A DNA stretch of 64,000 nt. Origin: Terebella lapidaria. Taxonomy: Eukaryota; Annelida; Polychaeta; Terebellida; Terebellidae. Of this stretch, positions 11,557-22,900 are shown piece by piece (the first letter of the stretch is position 1; the number at the start of each line of letters is the position of its first letter). The position numbers and the translations under genes were made by a program. The notes beneath the pieces were generated by a model. That model worked only from the letters and a program-made list of their open reading frames with translations, made no database searches and was not told the origin of the DNA. The DNA is taken from contig OX424559.1 of the NCBI GenBank assembly GCA_949152475.1, forward strand, positions 35,509,119 through 35,573,118. The letters run 5' to 3'.

Positions 11557-13220
11557 TCGTGACATTGCGAAATTATATTACATTAGCTATATTTCAATAC
11601 ACTCAATTATTATTATCGTAGTAATCAGTCATACGTAACAATCATTGGTGTGATATTATGTCTTGATACAAGTTATTCTGCTCAGTTGATGAAGGCGCAT
11701 AACTTTCTAACATTTAATATACAACGCAAATATGAATAATTTCTAATTGCCTAATTAAGGTGACTTTACACTATTACTTTTGTTATTGGATCACAGGAGC
11801 AGTCTTGATGTCTTATTTATGAATTTATACTGTATTTCTGTACTTTTTTCGAGGGGAATTTTGGAATGCGATTATCATCATTGTGTAAACAGAGATGATG
11901 CATATTGTTGCTCAATGTGGTTTTGACATTGATGTTAACATGGTTAATGTTTGTCCATTGTTAAAACAGTTAAATGTAGAGTATAACTTATTTTAGAGTT
12001 ATACTCTAAAATATAATGATCTATATAATGGGTTCACTCTCGATCACACCTTGAGTATAACTTATTTTAGAGTTATACTCTAAAATATAATGATCTATAT
12101 AATGGTTTCACTCTCGATCACACCTTGTTCTATGACTAGTATGTCCCCATCCATCACTTGCTGAGCTAGCTCCGCAGCAGTCAGCACCTATCAAAAATAA
12201 TGTTAGATCTATATGACACATTTTGTTTCTTGCATTGTCAGTCACTGATTTGAAGTGCCTTCAATCATGATTTTATTTTTATTCTTACATTTTTCAGTTA
12301 ATTTATTTAAGAATAAGCCTGCTGTCAGTTTCTGGCAGATCTTGTAGCTCGTTGTTTTCATTATTTGGTATCGGTGGGCCTAGATCTACTGGGTCTGGGA
12401 GTGGGGTTGTGTCGTCGACTGCCAGGGCCATGCCCACACAGTGACTGTGACGACCACTCTCAGTCTCCCTCTCCCTCAGTCGGTAAATCTAAATTAAAGG
12501 CTGGATCCTTTAGACAAATATCGAGAACATTTATGTGGAAATGTCCGCAGCTGTCACTGACAACTTGACAGGACCTCGTGCAGACGACAACAACAAGAAC
12601 AAAATCACGTGCTCAAATCGAGTGAATATTGCACTGTTGGCGGTTTCAGATTACGGGGAGGGGGGGGGGGGGAAGAAAGACGTTTCTGTCACAGCAGTGC
12701 CATGTTATAATTTAAAACACTAAAGACATCGTTTATATACTTAAAACCAATATTTTAAGGGTACTCCCATGTCAAAATATAGGGAGGCATCAAGTGCTTA
12801 TCCCAAGGGCGAATACATTCATTGGATTTTCTAATCGATCAGTACTTCCGCTTTAAAGCCCTTTTATATTATTACTAAAAATGTTATTCACTTGGAGACC
12901 GTCGCTAGGACGATCTCCGTCCCAGATCTCCACATTTTTTAGTTCTATTTCTGCATCAGCCATGAATTTTATTCTCAAACATATCTTCATTTCAAGAATA
13001 ATCATATACTATAGATTGAAAAACAAGAACGTTATTTCCTATACCATGCACATCTTCAGTGTAGAATATTTGGATGATGATGATGATGATATGATATTTA
13101 TTGTCGTTTAAAACCAGATAACAATGTTTACAACACTGCCAACAAGCACAATGCTTCTGTACGACATGAGAATAGATTTACAAAAACATAGTATGTGCGA
13201 TGAGATGATAAAAATATTGG
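11557..13220. other. Noncoding with a local 74-bp duplication
   Basis: AT-rich, without supported genes. It contains the direct repeat at 11980-12127, a G-run at 12657-12672, and a short (GAT)n microsatellite near 13071-13090. No LTR matching the upstream Gypsy pol was recognised. Confidence 0.5.
11980..12127. repeat. Two-copy 74-bp tandem repeat with internal hairpin
   Basis: 11980-12053 and 12054-12127 are nearly identical adjacent copies; I see one clear difference, TGGGTTC versus TGGTTTC. Each copy contains the inverted repeat TATTTTAGAG / CTCTAAAATA around a TTATA loop. Confidence 0.9.
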
Positions 13221-15460
13221 TTAAAAGTAGGCATCTATGATGTCTGTACATTTCTTGACATCTAGCCACGTTTTTATTTTACTTTTGAACAGGTATATGT
13301 CCAACATTTCGATTGTGGGATCAATGTCATTCCATAATTTTGATCCGATATATGCCATACTGTGATAGCCAAACCGTTTGGTGTTACATCTAGGTAAGAT
13401 ATAGGTATTGGTATCTCGGAGTAAGTATGATGAAACATTCGGTTTAAATAGATTACCTAGATATGTTGAGCACGTTCCTTGATTAATCTTGAGCATTTGG
13501 ATAGAGAGTGTTTTAGTTGCATTTTTGAAAACATCATATGTGTTGTTTTGTCTTAAAAGCGTTTCGTAATCGCATGAGTAATTGTTGTACACCATCCTCA
13601 ATGCCCTTTCATTAACCCCTTCAATGCGGGGCTCAGTGAAATCGCGTGTGCGGAGGAAAAAAGCAACATAGGACATATTATCAGATATTATGAATATTTC
13701 AACAAAATAATTGGAATATTATTGTAAAACTAATAAGTATTTGATACTAAACGGTATTCTCGTCAATACCACTGCAAAGTCAATGAAATTTGGTTGCTAC
13801 GTAGCACATTACTATGGCAACGATGACATTTTAACAAAAAGCATACATTTTACACAATACTAAATTTTTCACATCAGAGACGAACTTATGTATCTATTCC
13901 TATCGACCTGATCAGATATATTATGTAAAAGTTAACCTGAAGAGTTCACAGTTGCTGAATAAAAGTTTGCCATCATACTTGTCCAAATGAACAGCATATT
14001 AATATTGTAAATCGCATCTATTGCCATGTCTGCATACACATCAAAATTGCCATGCAGAAATAATACCTGCCGATTCTCATCTCTTCTGTAGAAGCAAATC
14101 TAAAAACTATATAACTGTAAAATGATTGACCAAATATTGCTCCTTGCATTATCTTAAGTGCGCATGCATGCTTGCAACATTTCTGTGAATTATCATAACG
14201 TTCTTGACACTCAACACTGACTTATCACATATTGTTCAGAGCACCAGACCTTCTCGGGCTATACGCAGTGAAGGGGTTAAGTTTGCTCAGTTTATGCAGG
14301 ATGGTGCGTCCAGTAAACATCCAGATTGTACAGCAGTAATTTATATTGGACGCTATGTACGAGTTGTAGATAGTTTTTCGACTGTGTACATCAATGTCGT
14401 TCTTTATTGTAATGATGGCATTTATATGTTTAGATACTTTTGAGCAAATGGAGTCAATACACTTATTAAAATTAAGTTTATTATCAATCTCTATTCCTAA
14501 AATAGTAATGGACTCCGAACCATAAATCTTAGTTCCATTGAGTTAAATATGATCATCTTGACACGTGTTATCTTTTCCAAGAAACAAGACTTGGAACTTT
14601 GCCGGGTTAGCATTCATTAAATTTTCTTCAAGTTATATTACGGCTTTTCTGGCGTTTGATTGGACCGTCTCTTTTGTGGTAGATAAGTCTTTGTCCATAT
14701 ATGCAATAGTATTGTCGTCCGCATAATTGTATATAGTTGAATTTATATTTAGGAGTAGGAAATCGTTCAGAAAAATATTGAATAGGAGCGGACCTAGTAT
14801 ACTTCCTTGGGGAAATCCTTTAATAGCGGACACCCATGCACTTTCATGGCAGCCCATTTTTACGCGCTGTTTTCTATTTAGTAGATATGATTTTATAAGT
14901 TCGCATGTCTTTATGCGTAGTGATTATCAAGTGCTTTCTGCCAGTTTTCGCTCATCTTAGACATCAGATCTTTGCAGCCATGCCTTTGTCTAAATCCAGA
15001 CATAAGAGGTTGAAATATACCGGTCATATATTCAGAGATTTGATCATTAATCACTCTTTCATATAGTTTTGATAAAACAGGTAATAGGTTAATAGACCTG
15101 TAATTTTTTTTGTTGAGTGAATCTTATTCCTTGAATATGGGACTAATATTTGACTTTTTTAGATCATCAAGGAATACGTTTTGTGAAATGCACTTGTTAA
15201 TAAGACAAGTAATGATCTCAGCAATATCATTTTTGAGACTTTTTATAAACGTAGCCGGAATGCCATCATATCCGCTTGTTTTTCTTATTCTTCAGTTTAG
15301 AGATGGCTTGTTTCGTATCGATAATACTAATTGGTCTGAGCGAGAATGAGTTCAGACTCAAACCAAGTGTGCCTATTTTGGCAACTGAACTATGATCCTT
15401 ATATTTAGCCAATAGTGAGTGCAATGGTTCATCACTAATATCATTTTCACCTATTTTTTA
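13221..15460 (-). pseudogene. LINE reverse transcriptase, several frames
   Basis: Recognisable minus-strand RT blocks are: SGYDGIPATFIKSL (about 15260), KNYRSINLLPVLSKLYERV (about 15050-15110), SGFRQRHGC (about 14990), GFPQGSILGPLLFNIFLND (about 14750-14815) and NYADDNTIAYM with the catalytic DD (about 14700-14730). The C-terminal region with NERALRMVYNNYSCDYETLL lies at about 13550-13611. Stops and shifts separate them, and a MITE sits directly before NERALR. Downstream parts such as KLWNDIDP close the ORF at 13221. The copy is inactive. Confidence 0.8.
13612..14280. mobile_element. piggyBac-type MITE, copy 1, in the LINE
   Basis: The element starts TTAACCCCTTCAATGCGGGG and ends CGCAGTGAAGGGGTTAA. 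It therefore has terminal inverted repeats beginning CCCCTTCA(C/A)TGC just inside a TTAA duplication, as in piggyBac-superfamily elements. It has no transposase ORF. It sits inside the LINE RT C-terminal coding region. The TTAA falls exactly where the LINE would read K-L-N-E-R, so excision with one TTAA kept gives an uninterrupted frame. Related copies are at 39629-40359 and 30590-30853. Confidence 0.85.
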
Positions 15461-15461
15461 T

Positions 15462-16791
15462 TTATATAACGCATAGAAAACGGTTGTTCTGTGGAGATAG
15501 ATCCTGATAGAGTGGATCTTCTTCACCTCGGAACAGACGATCTTTCTTTGGAGAGAGTGATGACGTAGATGGTGCAGATACATGTGATGGTCCCGCGATC
15601 GGTGTTTGGCGTGCTGCCCTGGATGACGGGTATCTAGTCGATGTGTATGCACTGATGCATCCAGAGTTTAGGACCACACCTAAGTTTTTCAGAAGAGAGT
15701 CAACACCTGCTTTGCTTAGGTGGAGGCCGTCAGTAAGTAAGAAACCATTATTTGGTGAAACCATCCCTGACAGTGAAGGTTTTGTCATTGTCCAGGAATG
15801 TCACTTCACTGTCCTCACAGATACTCTGTAGTTGGCTGCTTGCGTCAATCCGCTCTGCACTGTTGTTGATGTCAGTTTGTGGTAGGATGCTTGAGATGAT
15901 GACCTTGTTACATCTTGACTTAGCAGTGGTTATGATCGATCTGAAGTTAACCATGGAGTCATTGCGTTCAGCCTCCGATTCAATGTCAATCGCGTCAGGA
16001 ACCACTGTGATGACCTCGTAGAGAGTCCTTGTGCTCTGTAACATTCTGACCAGGTCCGTCAGCGAGGCTCCACCTTTGCTCTGTAGGTCACACATTGTGA
16101 GTCGAGAGCAGTCGACGTTTCGCAGCAAGGACGAGCCAATAAGTAGACATCCTGACCGTGACTGTTTGTTGAGCACTCCTGAAGTCAGTTGGGCTTGTTG
16201 CGATGTAATCTCGGTAAAATCTCGCCAAGTAAGGGTGCTTACTTTTGTCAGTAGTCTGGTATTTTCTTTACGAAGCTCTTCGTTTACTTCCTGGACGTTT
16301 ACCAGATGATTTGTGTTTTCTTGTAACTGATTGGCAAGTTTGATGTTTTGTCCTTCTAATGATGCAAGTCTGTTGCAGAGTTGCTCAGTTTTTGTGGTCA
16401 GTGTTGTGATTGAAGCTGATTGCGCTTTTATTGCGTCCGTGAGGACTTCTATGTCATTTAGTCTTTCTATAGGAGGTAAGTTTACGAATAGTGCCTTATC
16501 AGGCAAAGTGCTTATGTCATCATTGGTATTTAGTGAGAGGTCTTCCCCAAAATCTTCATCCTCATGGGGAAGTGTTTGCAGTTCATCTGAGCTGTGAGGA
16601 GTCATGTCTTCAGCCTTGTGCTTCCAACCTTGCATCGCATATTTCTTGCCTTTTGGGCCATAGACTGTGATGGAGTCAGCATCTTCGTGTGAACTTTTAG
16701 CTAGCATGAACTCAATGCACTCGTCCAGTGTGTCAAAACCTGCATGGCACGCTCCAGAGAATTGTTCACTTGTTTGTTGCATGTTGCCCAA
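15462..16791 (-). pseudogene. LINE ORF1: coiled coil plus SGNH hydrolase domain
   Basis: The first frame (16791-15748, 347 residues) has an acidic N-terminal half and a long coiled coil rich in Leu, Asn, Gln and Lys (about residues 110-200). The SGNH-like block CLLIGSSLLRNVD (nucleophile Ser in GSS) and GGASLTDLVRML follow. The final catalytic block, TDGLHLSKAGV (DxxH), is in a different frame at 15788-15462, so one indel near 15750-15770 has split the domain. Esterase-type ORF1 proteins are known from CR1 LINEs, where they probably act in RNP or membrane-related steps. A Ser/Pro-rich tail follows. Confidence 0.78.
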
Positions 16792-16974
16792 CTTGTGAAA
16801 ATTCCCGTGGCACGGCCCTCTGCAACCCCATAGTATTTACGAGTGTTCGTCTTCAGGGCCATGTTTTGGTTGATGAGGGCAACTACATTTGTATCCGAGG
16901 TTCAAGCTACTGCTCGTATAGTGTAAATGTTGCAGTTTATTATGTACGGTGACGTTATGATTTCCTTGAAAATT

Positions 16975-17034
16975 GGGAGTAGTGTCGGGTGATTTCAACA
17001 CAGTCCAGTGTTGAAATCACCCAACACTACTCCC
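16975..17034. repeat. Perfect-type hairpin, 27-bp stem
   Basis: The arm GGGAGTAGTGTCGGGTGATT... is followed after about 6 nt by its reverse complement, ending at ACACTACTCCC, with one mismatch (C/T). The stem is about 27 bp. It lies 180 bp upstream of the LINE ORF1 start, so it could be in the LINE 5' region or be an independent tiny foldback. Confidence 0.8.
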
Positions 17035-17735
17035 TACTTGCATTATGTTTACATACCAACACGTAACTGGGTGTGCAATTATAGTGCCAATGTCCCTGAA
17101 AACTAAAAGGTTTGCCTGGATGGCACATTTTTGGATGATCTTGAACTTGACCTCACTTGATATGTGTGGGAAAAGTCGAGGTCGCGTCCGCATTTAAGGT
17201 GTAATTTACACGTACATAAAACTGCGGATATACATTATGAAAATAAGAAGGAAGTTACCGAAATTGTGAAATGAGGAAATTACCATGAAAGTCCGAATTT
17301 GGTCTTTTTCGTTCAAAACGATTGACATTTTGAAAAACAAACATATCCCTTTTGAAATAAAGTAATAAAAAATGATACACGTAAAAGATTAAAATGTGCA
17401 CGACGGCAGACGCAACGCCATGTCAGTGGCTTATCAGACTCTACGTCTGTTAACATAAAAAGTATCGTTATATTGAGTACCATGTTTCTCGGGAGAGATT
17501 TTTTGTTATTACTGTTAATGTAGACAAAAAACCAATCGGTTTTTAATGATAATTTATTCATCAACAATAGCGCAGTTTAGAACTTTTGGACATACCTGTA
17601 TGTTTCTATCTAGTACCACGAATACCACGGGATTTTGATGATGACACGAAAATATATTAAAGGAGAAATTTGGACTAGATACAAAGCCAGACCAAATATT
17701 GTTTATAAGATCGAATATCTTGTAAAGTGTAGTTG
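17035..17735. other. Noncoding
   Basis: AT-rich sequence with only short ORFs. A segment near 17400-17460 weakly resembles the end of the repeat family at 30130-30200 (GACGCAACGCCATG...GGTTATCAGAC), suggesting an old related insertion. Confidence 0.4.
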
Positions 17736-17940
17736 TGTAAGTATCAATCTATTACCACCAATTCAGTCAGACTTCGATGATGCCAATAACAACAAAAAAA
17801 CCCGTAAAATACAACATTTTGCAATAAAAACAAAGCCCGACCAAATAGTTTATCCAAAAACATGGAAACAATACACTGGTGTCATCGGGGGCAGACAGTG
17901 TGTTGTTTCTACTGTACACCTGATGAAATTAATATATTTC
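17736..17940 (+). repeat. Interspersed 359-bp-family copy, partial
   Basis: Starts TGTAAGTATCAATCTATTAC and continues through ACAACATTTTGCAATA and GCCCGACCAA. It then reaches GTTGTTTCTACTGTACACCTGATG, matching the units at 30927-32371. It lacks the distal third of the full unit. Confidence 0.85.
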
Positions 17941-18180
17941 TAGCTACTCTAGACCAGAAGGAACTAGTTCACAACATCTCAAAGAAAAAGCTGCTCAACA
18001 AAAATGTAAGTAACCAATCATGTTGATAAAGTTCAAGAAATCGTATTCCTTCACTTATTGTATTACCAAACATGTAGGCGATCAGTTATGGGAAATACCA
18101 CTTATCAACATTGGGATATACATAGTTGTGCAATTCAAAATGTTATGTTCCTAACGAAGAGTTGACGAACACATTGTCCC

Positions 18181-19009
18181 CGATCTTCAGGTTTTAATTC
18201 ATAGATGTGTAAATTACGCAAGAAAGTGGCGTTTTAACTTTGGCATCAAAAAAACTAAATGTATGGTAGTTGGAAATAATTTATTCAAGGAGGAACCACA
18301 TTGGAACCTTGGATGTCATGTTATAGATAATGTTTCATCTGTAGATATTCTAGGTGTAACATTTAATAGTAATTGTAAATTTAACTCTCATGTTAGTAAT
18401 CGCATTCAAAAATGTTACAGAGCCTTACATTCCTTGCGAGACTGTGGATTTTCCTACCCAGGTCTAGATTGTGATGTGAAGTCATACATGTGGAAATCAT
18501 TGTGCTTACCGGTATTAACATATGGATCTGAGTCTATTCATGTTGGTGTAAACGAAATTAAGAAAATGGAAACATGTCAGGGTAATATTATTAAACAAAG
18601 CCTAGGCCTAAGTAAGTCAGCCAGATCAACTAGTTTATTACATGCCTTGGGTATAAAGAAAATTACAGATGTCATATCACATAATGTGTTATCATTGTGG
18701 AATAGATTGTTTAGCGTAAAGTCACCAACTAGAACTCTCTGCTCATATTTTTATTCCTTATACCTTCAAGGTGTTGTCAATCCTGGCACTTTACTGAGTA
18801 ATGTTGTTCTGTCTGGGCACTCACCTTCAGAGCGTGCTCTCCGTAGAACCAAATATATCCCACATCATGATGTAAACATTGGATTAGTGGACTCATTACG
18901 TACTGTCCTTCTCAGTGAAAACTTTATGAAACCCTACTCGGAAGAATACCACCTTGCAAAACTTTTAACCAAGTCATATTGTTGTGAATGTTGCACCAAA
19001 GTGCCTTAG
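18181..19009 (+). mobile_element. LINE RT C-terminal fragment, 5' truncated
   Basis: From 18181 the plus strand reads LQVLIHRCVNYARKWRFNF and, in the same frame, KKTKCMVVGNN and DILGVTFNSNCKFNSHV. It continues with SYMWKSLCLPVLTYGSE and MCAxxx-free downstream sequence to a stop at 19009. These are the segments after the catalytic YADD block of non-LTR retrotransposon reverse transcriptases. The catalytic block is missing, so this is a 5'-truncated insertion, as is common for LINEs. Within the 248-codon stretch from 18263 the frame is intact. Its sequence differs from the LINE at 13221-16791. It is followed at once by a ~130-bp tandem repeat that may be its 3' tail or a separate element. Confidence 0.8.
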
Positions 19010-19029
19010 ACTGCTCAGCTGTAAATTAA

Positions 19030-20125
19030 ATAATATGAGAGAGATTAGCAATTTTGTGCTCTGACCTTGAAAATCAGGTCAAATGTCAAATAAAAGGTCA
19101 TGACAATATTTAGCATACATCATTTCCTATATGTCCACAATTTATTCCCAAGCCTTGAAGTCGATAATAAGCGAAATATTAGCCATTTTGTGCTCTGACC
19201 TTGAAAATGAGGTCAAAGATCAAACTCGTGGTCATGAGAATATTCAGCATATATCATTCCCTATATGGACACAGTTGATTGTTAAGCTGTAAAGTCCATA
19301 ATAAGTGACATATCAGCCAATTCGTGCTTTGACCTTGAAAATGAGTTCAAAGGTCAAATTCGAGGTCATCAAAATATTCGGCATACATCATTTCCTATAT
19401 GTCCACAATTTATTCTCAAGCTGTAAAGTCGAAAATAAGTGAGATATTAGTCATTCTGACCTTGAAAATGAGGTCGAAGGTCAAGTTCAAGGTCATGAAA
19501 ATATTCAGTATCTATCATTTCCCATATGTCCACAATTGATTCCTAGGCAGTAAAGTTGATAATGAGCGAGATATTACCCATTTTGTTTTGCAACCTTGAA
19601 AATCAGGTCAAAGGTCAAGAGAATATTCAGCATATATCATTTCCTATATGTCCACAATTGATTCCTAATATTTAATCTCAATATTGAGTGAGATAATAGC
19701 AATAACATATCCCATTATAAAGCATAGGAGAATTTAACATGGAAAAGTGTCGTTTGGGACCCGCTGAAAAAATGAAAATGGCCGCAACATGCAGACCAGC
19801 AATTCAAGGGCAACGAAACTTATACACGTCACAAAGGTACATTAGAGGAATATTTTAAACAAAAATCTCAAAACTGATCAGACAGTTTTTGAAAAATAGC
19901 CACCAAAGTTCAAAATTGAGCATTTTTCGACTCAAACGCCATTTTGAGAAAACTCGAAAATTTAAAAAACTAAAAAATACCTCCTTCTCCAATGATTTTA
20001 GGGTACCTTTTCCCGAAGTTTCAGAAAGATCGGCCCATACATTTTAAAGATAAAAATGTGAACGAACGGACGACGGACGCAATGCGACGGCAATAGGTTA
20101 TCGGACCATAGGTCAAGTAACCTAA
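19030..20125 (+). repeat. ~130-bp tandem repeat with TGACCTTGAAAAT core
   Basis: Five diverged units (19030-19720) share TGACCTTGAAAAT(G/C)AGGTCAAAGGTCAA, AGCATA(T/C)ATCATTTCC and TATATGTCCACAATT. They are followed by a nonrepeated tail ending AGGTTATCGGACCATAGGTC. The same head-to-tail structure recurs at 29310-30200 in the same orientation, ending GGTAACCTAA. A perfect AGGTCAAAGGTCA lies at 19605-19617. No coding capacity. Transposon class unknown. Confidence 0.85.
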
Positions 20126-22900
20126 TATATTGTCATGATTTTATGCTCATTTGAGGAAAAAGATCCACTTTTGTGGAGATTGGATTTTGGAATGTGCATG
20201 GTCTTGATTTTCATGCTCAAGTTGAAGGCCACGAAACGAATGCGAGGATGAGGTTTAAAACACACCTCCTTAATTGAAAACTCGAGTTCTGCCTGCAAAA
20301 GTTTACTTCACAGTCCTTTATCCACTTATCTGCTTATACAGTCACATGCACCCCATGAGTTATGAAAAATTACTTAACAGATTTTGAGAAAATTGGTGAA
20401 AAAAAACAAACTGAAAAATACCAAAACGAATGTTTTAATTTTAAACCGTCTACATTGCCAAGTGCCTCCACATTGGAATCAAAGCTCTACGCATCTCTAA
20501 AAGCCGACACATGTCTTTTACCTAAATTTCTTGGTACTTGTTTGTACTATATGCATTATATACGCATATACACTACAATTAGAGTAGTTATACGTTATGC
20601 TACAGTTTTCGAGGGTGAAAAAAAGTTTTAAAAAATGCGAAAAATTAGTTGCAGTCCCACTGTCCAGCACAACCCCAGTCGCCTTGGCTGGATAATTTTT
20701 TTTTTATTTTTGCAATCGCTGGGCGCCCGGATCAGACCTGGTTAACTCCTGGACAAGTACCAGATAACTCCATGTTAACCCCAGATCCACTCCCGGTTAA
20801 CATGGTCAACTCCCAGACTGCTCCCGGTTCACCAAAACACCAATTTTCCATCCGGTTGAGACCTGGTGTGGCCGGATGACACTGGGATGATTCCCGGTGC
20901 GCCCGGAGGACTCAAGGATGATTCCCAGCCACATCCGGTTCGGGGGTCCATTTCGTCCCCCCTTTGAGGGTCCCCCGGTCAAGACCCAGTTCGCCATGTT
21001 TCATATTTTGCGTGAGTGCCCGGATGAGACCCCGTTCGCCACCCAGATTGAGACAATGTGACCAGTCGAGACACAGTGTGCCCGGTCAGACACTGTATCG
21101 GCTACAGAAAGACGACGTTGTCGTCATAAAAATAATAAAGTCTGCGTGGGATAAATCCAGTATTTGCCTGACCCCATGGAAAATATGTTGCACGTGCTGG
21201 AGTATCTGGCCTACTAGTTGCAAGGGGAAGGGGAGGATAGCGCACCTGGTAATTAAATGAAGCCGGTCGCACGGGGCGCGCCTGCCTAGAGATGTTGCTG
21301 GAGCGAGAGCCCCTGGGTATCTACGTCCGCTAGTGCATAGCGGTCCCTTCATTGGCCCATATAGTGGCCCCGCCCATAGCTTGGAATACGAGCAGTTTAT
21401 AATAATGGTAGTGTTTAGTTTTGGCCTATTGAGTTTTGACTATCGAAGTCTTCTAGAAAATCTAGTAAGCCTTTCTTCAGATTATTGATTTCCAAGGTAT
21501 TGAATTTAAATAACTGCCCTCAAGTGGAAATCCAGCAAATCTGATATAAACAGCCGTTGATGATTAGTATGAAATTATGGGTAATTATAAATAATAATTT
21601 TTGAATTTTTTACCTATATTTTTTTTTACCTACAGTCACCTTTTATTTTTCGCCTATACGAGGCATCGGTCCTATGTTCCAATGTAAAACAATGGCTGAA
21701 TTTAAAGCATTCCACAAGCAGAAACATTTTTATAGATATCCTGTGCACGTTTATGTGCTTCTCTCTTTCAAACTTCGTGTGTGTTTCATTGCTTTGCGCG
21801 ATGTAAATGTAATAATGTATACTCATATATATGCTTGGTTGTATCTTGTCACATAGGCTACATGTGTGTACATCTATAACTGCCTTATATGCGATGTAAA
21901 ATAAACAATATTAATTAATTAATTCATTCAAAATGTTTCAGGCCGCTGTGTATTCCGGTAAGATATACGGCTACATGTGCTGACGAAATAGTCTTCTTAC
22001 TGGAAGCCATCGAATCCGACCACACACTCACACGTAACAAATTGCGTCAGAGACACGACAGCGAACACGTGACTGGGGCTTGTACGCAAGCCGCACACCG
22101 GGAGGAACAGTACATAGTGTGCGACAAAGTTATTACATCGATGCCCATATCACTATGTGGACATTGGAAGCTTTGATCTGTGGACAGTGGAAGCTTTGAT
22201 CTGTCTGGCAGAATGATTTCTAATCATATGATTGCGCTTCACTGCTGAGTAAATTACTTATAAAAAAAGTTGTTTGATTATGTCTTGAGTTTGCCTTGTT
22301 ATCATATTTATGAACATTTACTGTCCAATGATAATTTTTATTGTATGAACTAAGTTGTCAATTGATGGATATAAGTTGAGAAATAGAACCACCCCTGTAT
22401 TCATGTATTTTTCATAAATCAGTCTGTGTATGAATAGAACATACATATGATGTATTACATATACATAATCTGATTAAGTGATTAGTATCAGCATAACAAA
22501 GCCATGGGTCACCAGTTTTTTTTATCTGTCCCGGCTAGTTATCTGTGCTTGTATCATCGATATTCACACGATAGTTGTTATCAAGAGATGTATGCACCCA
22601 CCTGCTATTCATCCCATATTTACCCACCCGCTGATGTAGTAATGTAGCAGTTATGTAAGGCTCGCTGACTTGAGCATGTTCATCTGTGTATATAATTATT
22701 GTATATAATTAAAGATTATTGTTAATGCATGGTATGGCATGAACTATATTGCAATCCTGGATATCTCCGTCCGCTAGTATATAGCTTTTATTGATTATCA
22801 TTCAACGATGGTATTTTTTCACTTGATGGCAAATGCATGATGGACGTGAATAAATGCTTTCACAATGGAAATTCTTGTATGTTATGAATTTTAATTTACA
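20126..22900. other. Noncoding
   Basis: No supported gene. 20690-21100 is GC-richer and shows imperfect recurrence of CCCGGTTAAC/CCCGGTTCGCC and GAGACC motifs, probably an old degenerate tandem repeat. The rest is AT-rich. Confidence 0.45.

Larger units (their letters stand above)
13221..16791 (-). mobile_element. CR1-like LINE, decayed and MITE-interrupted
   Basis: On the minus strand: ORF1 with coiled coil and SGNH-type domain (16791-15462), a short remnant of the region before RT, then non-LTR reverse transcriptase in several frames (about 15460-14630). The C-terminal region runs from about 14630 to 13221 and is split by a TTAA-flanked insertion at 13612-14280. No apurinic-type endonuclease domain fits between ORF1 and RT (only about 150 bp), so it appears deleted. 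Class (CR1/L2-like) is inferred from the esterase-bearing ORF1 and the RT motifs. Confidence 0.82.
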
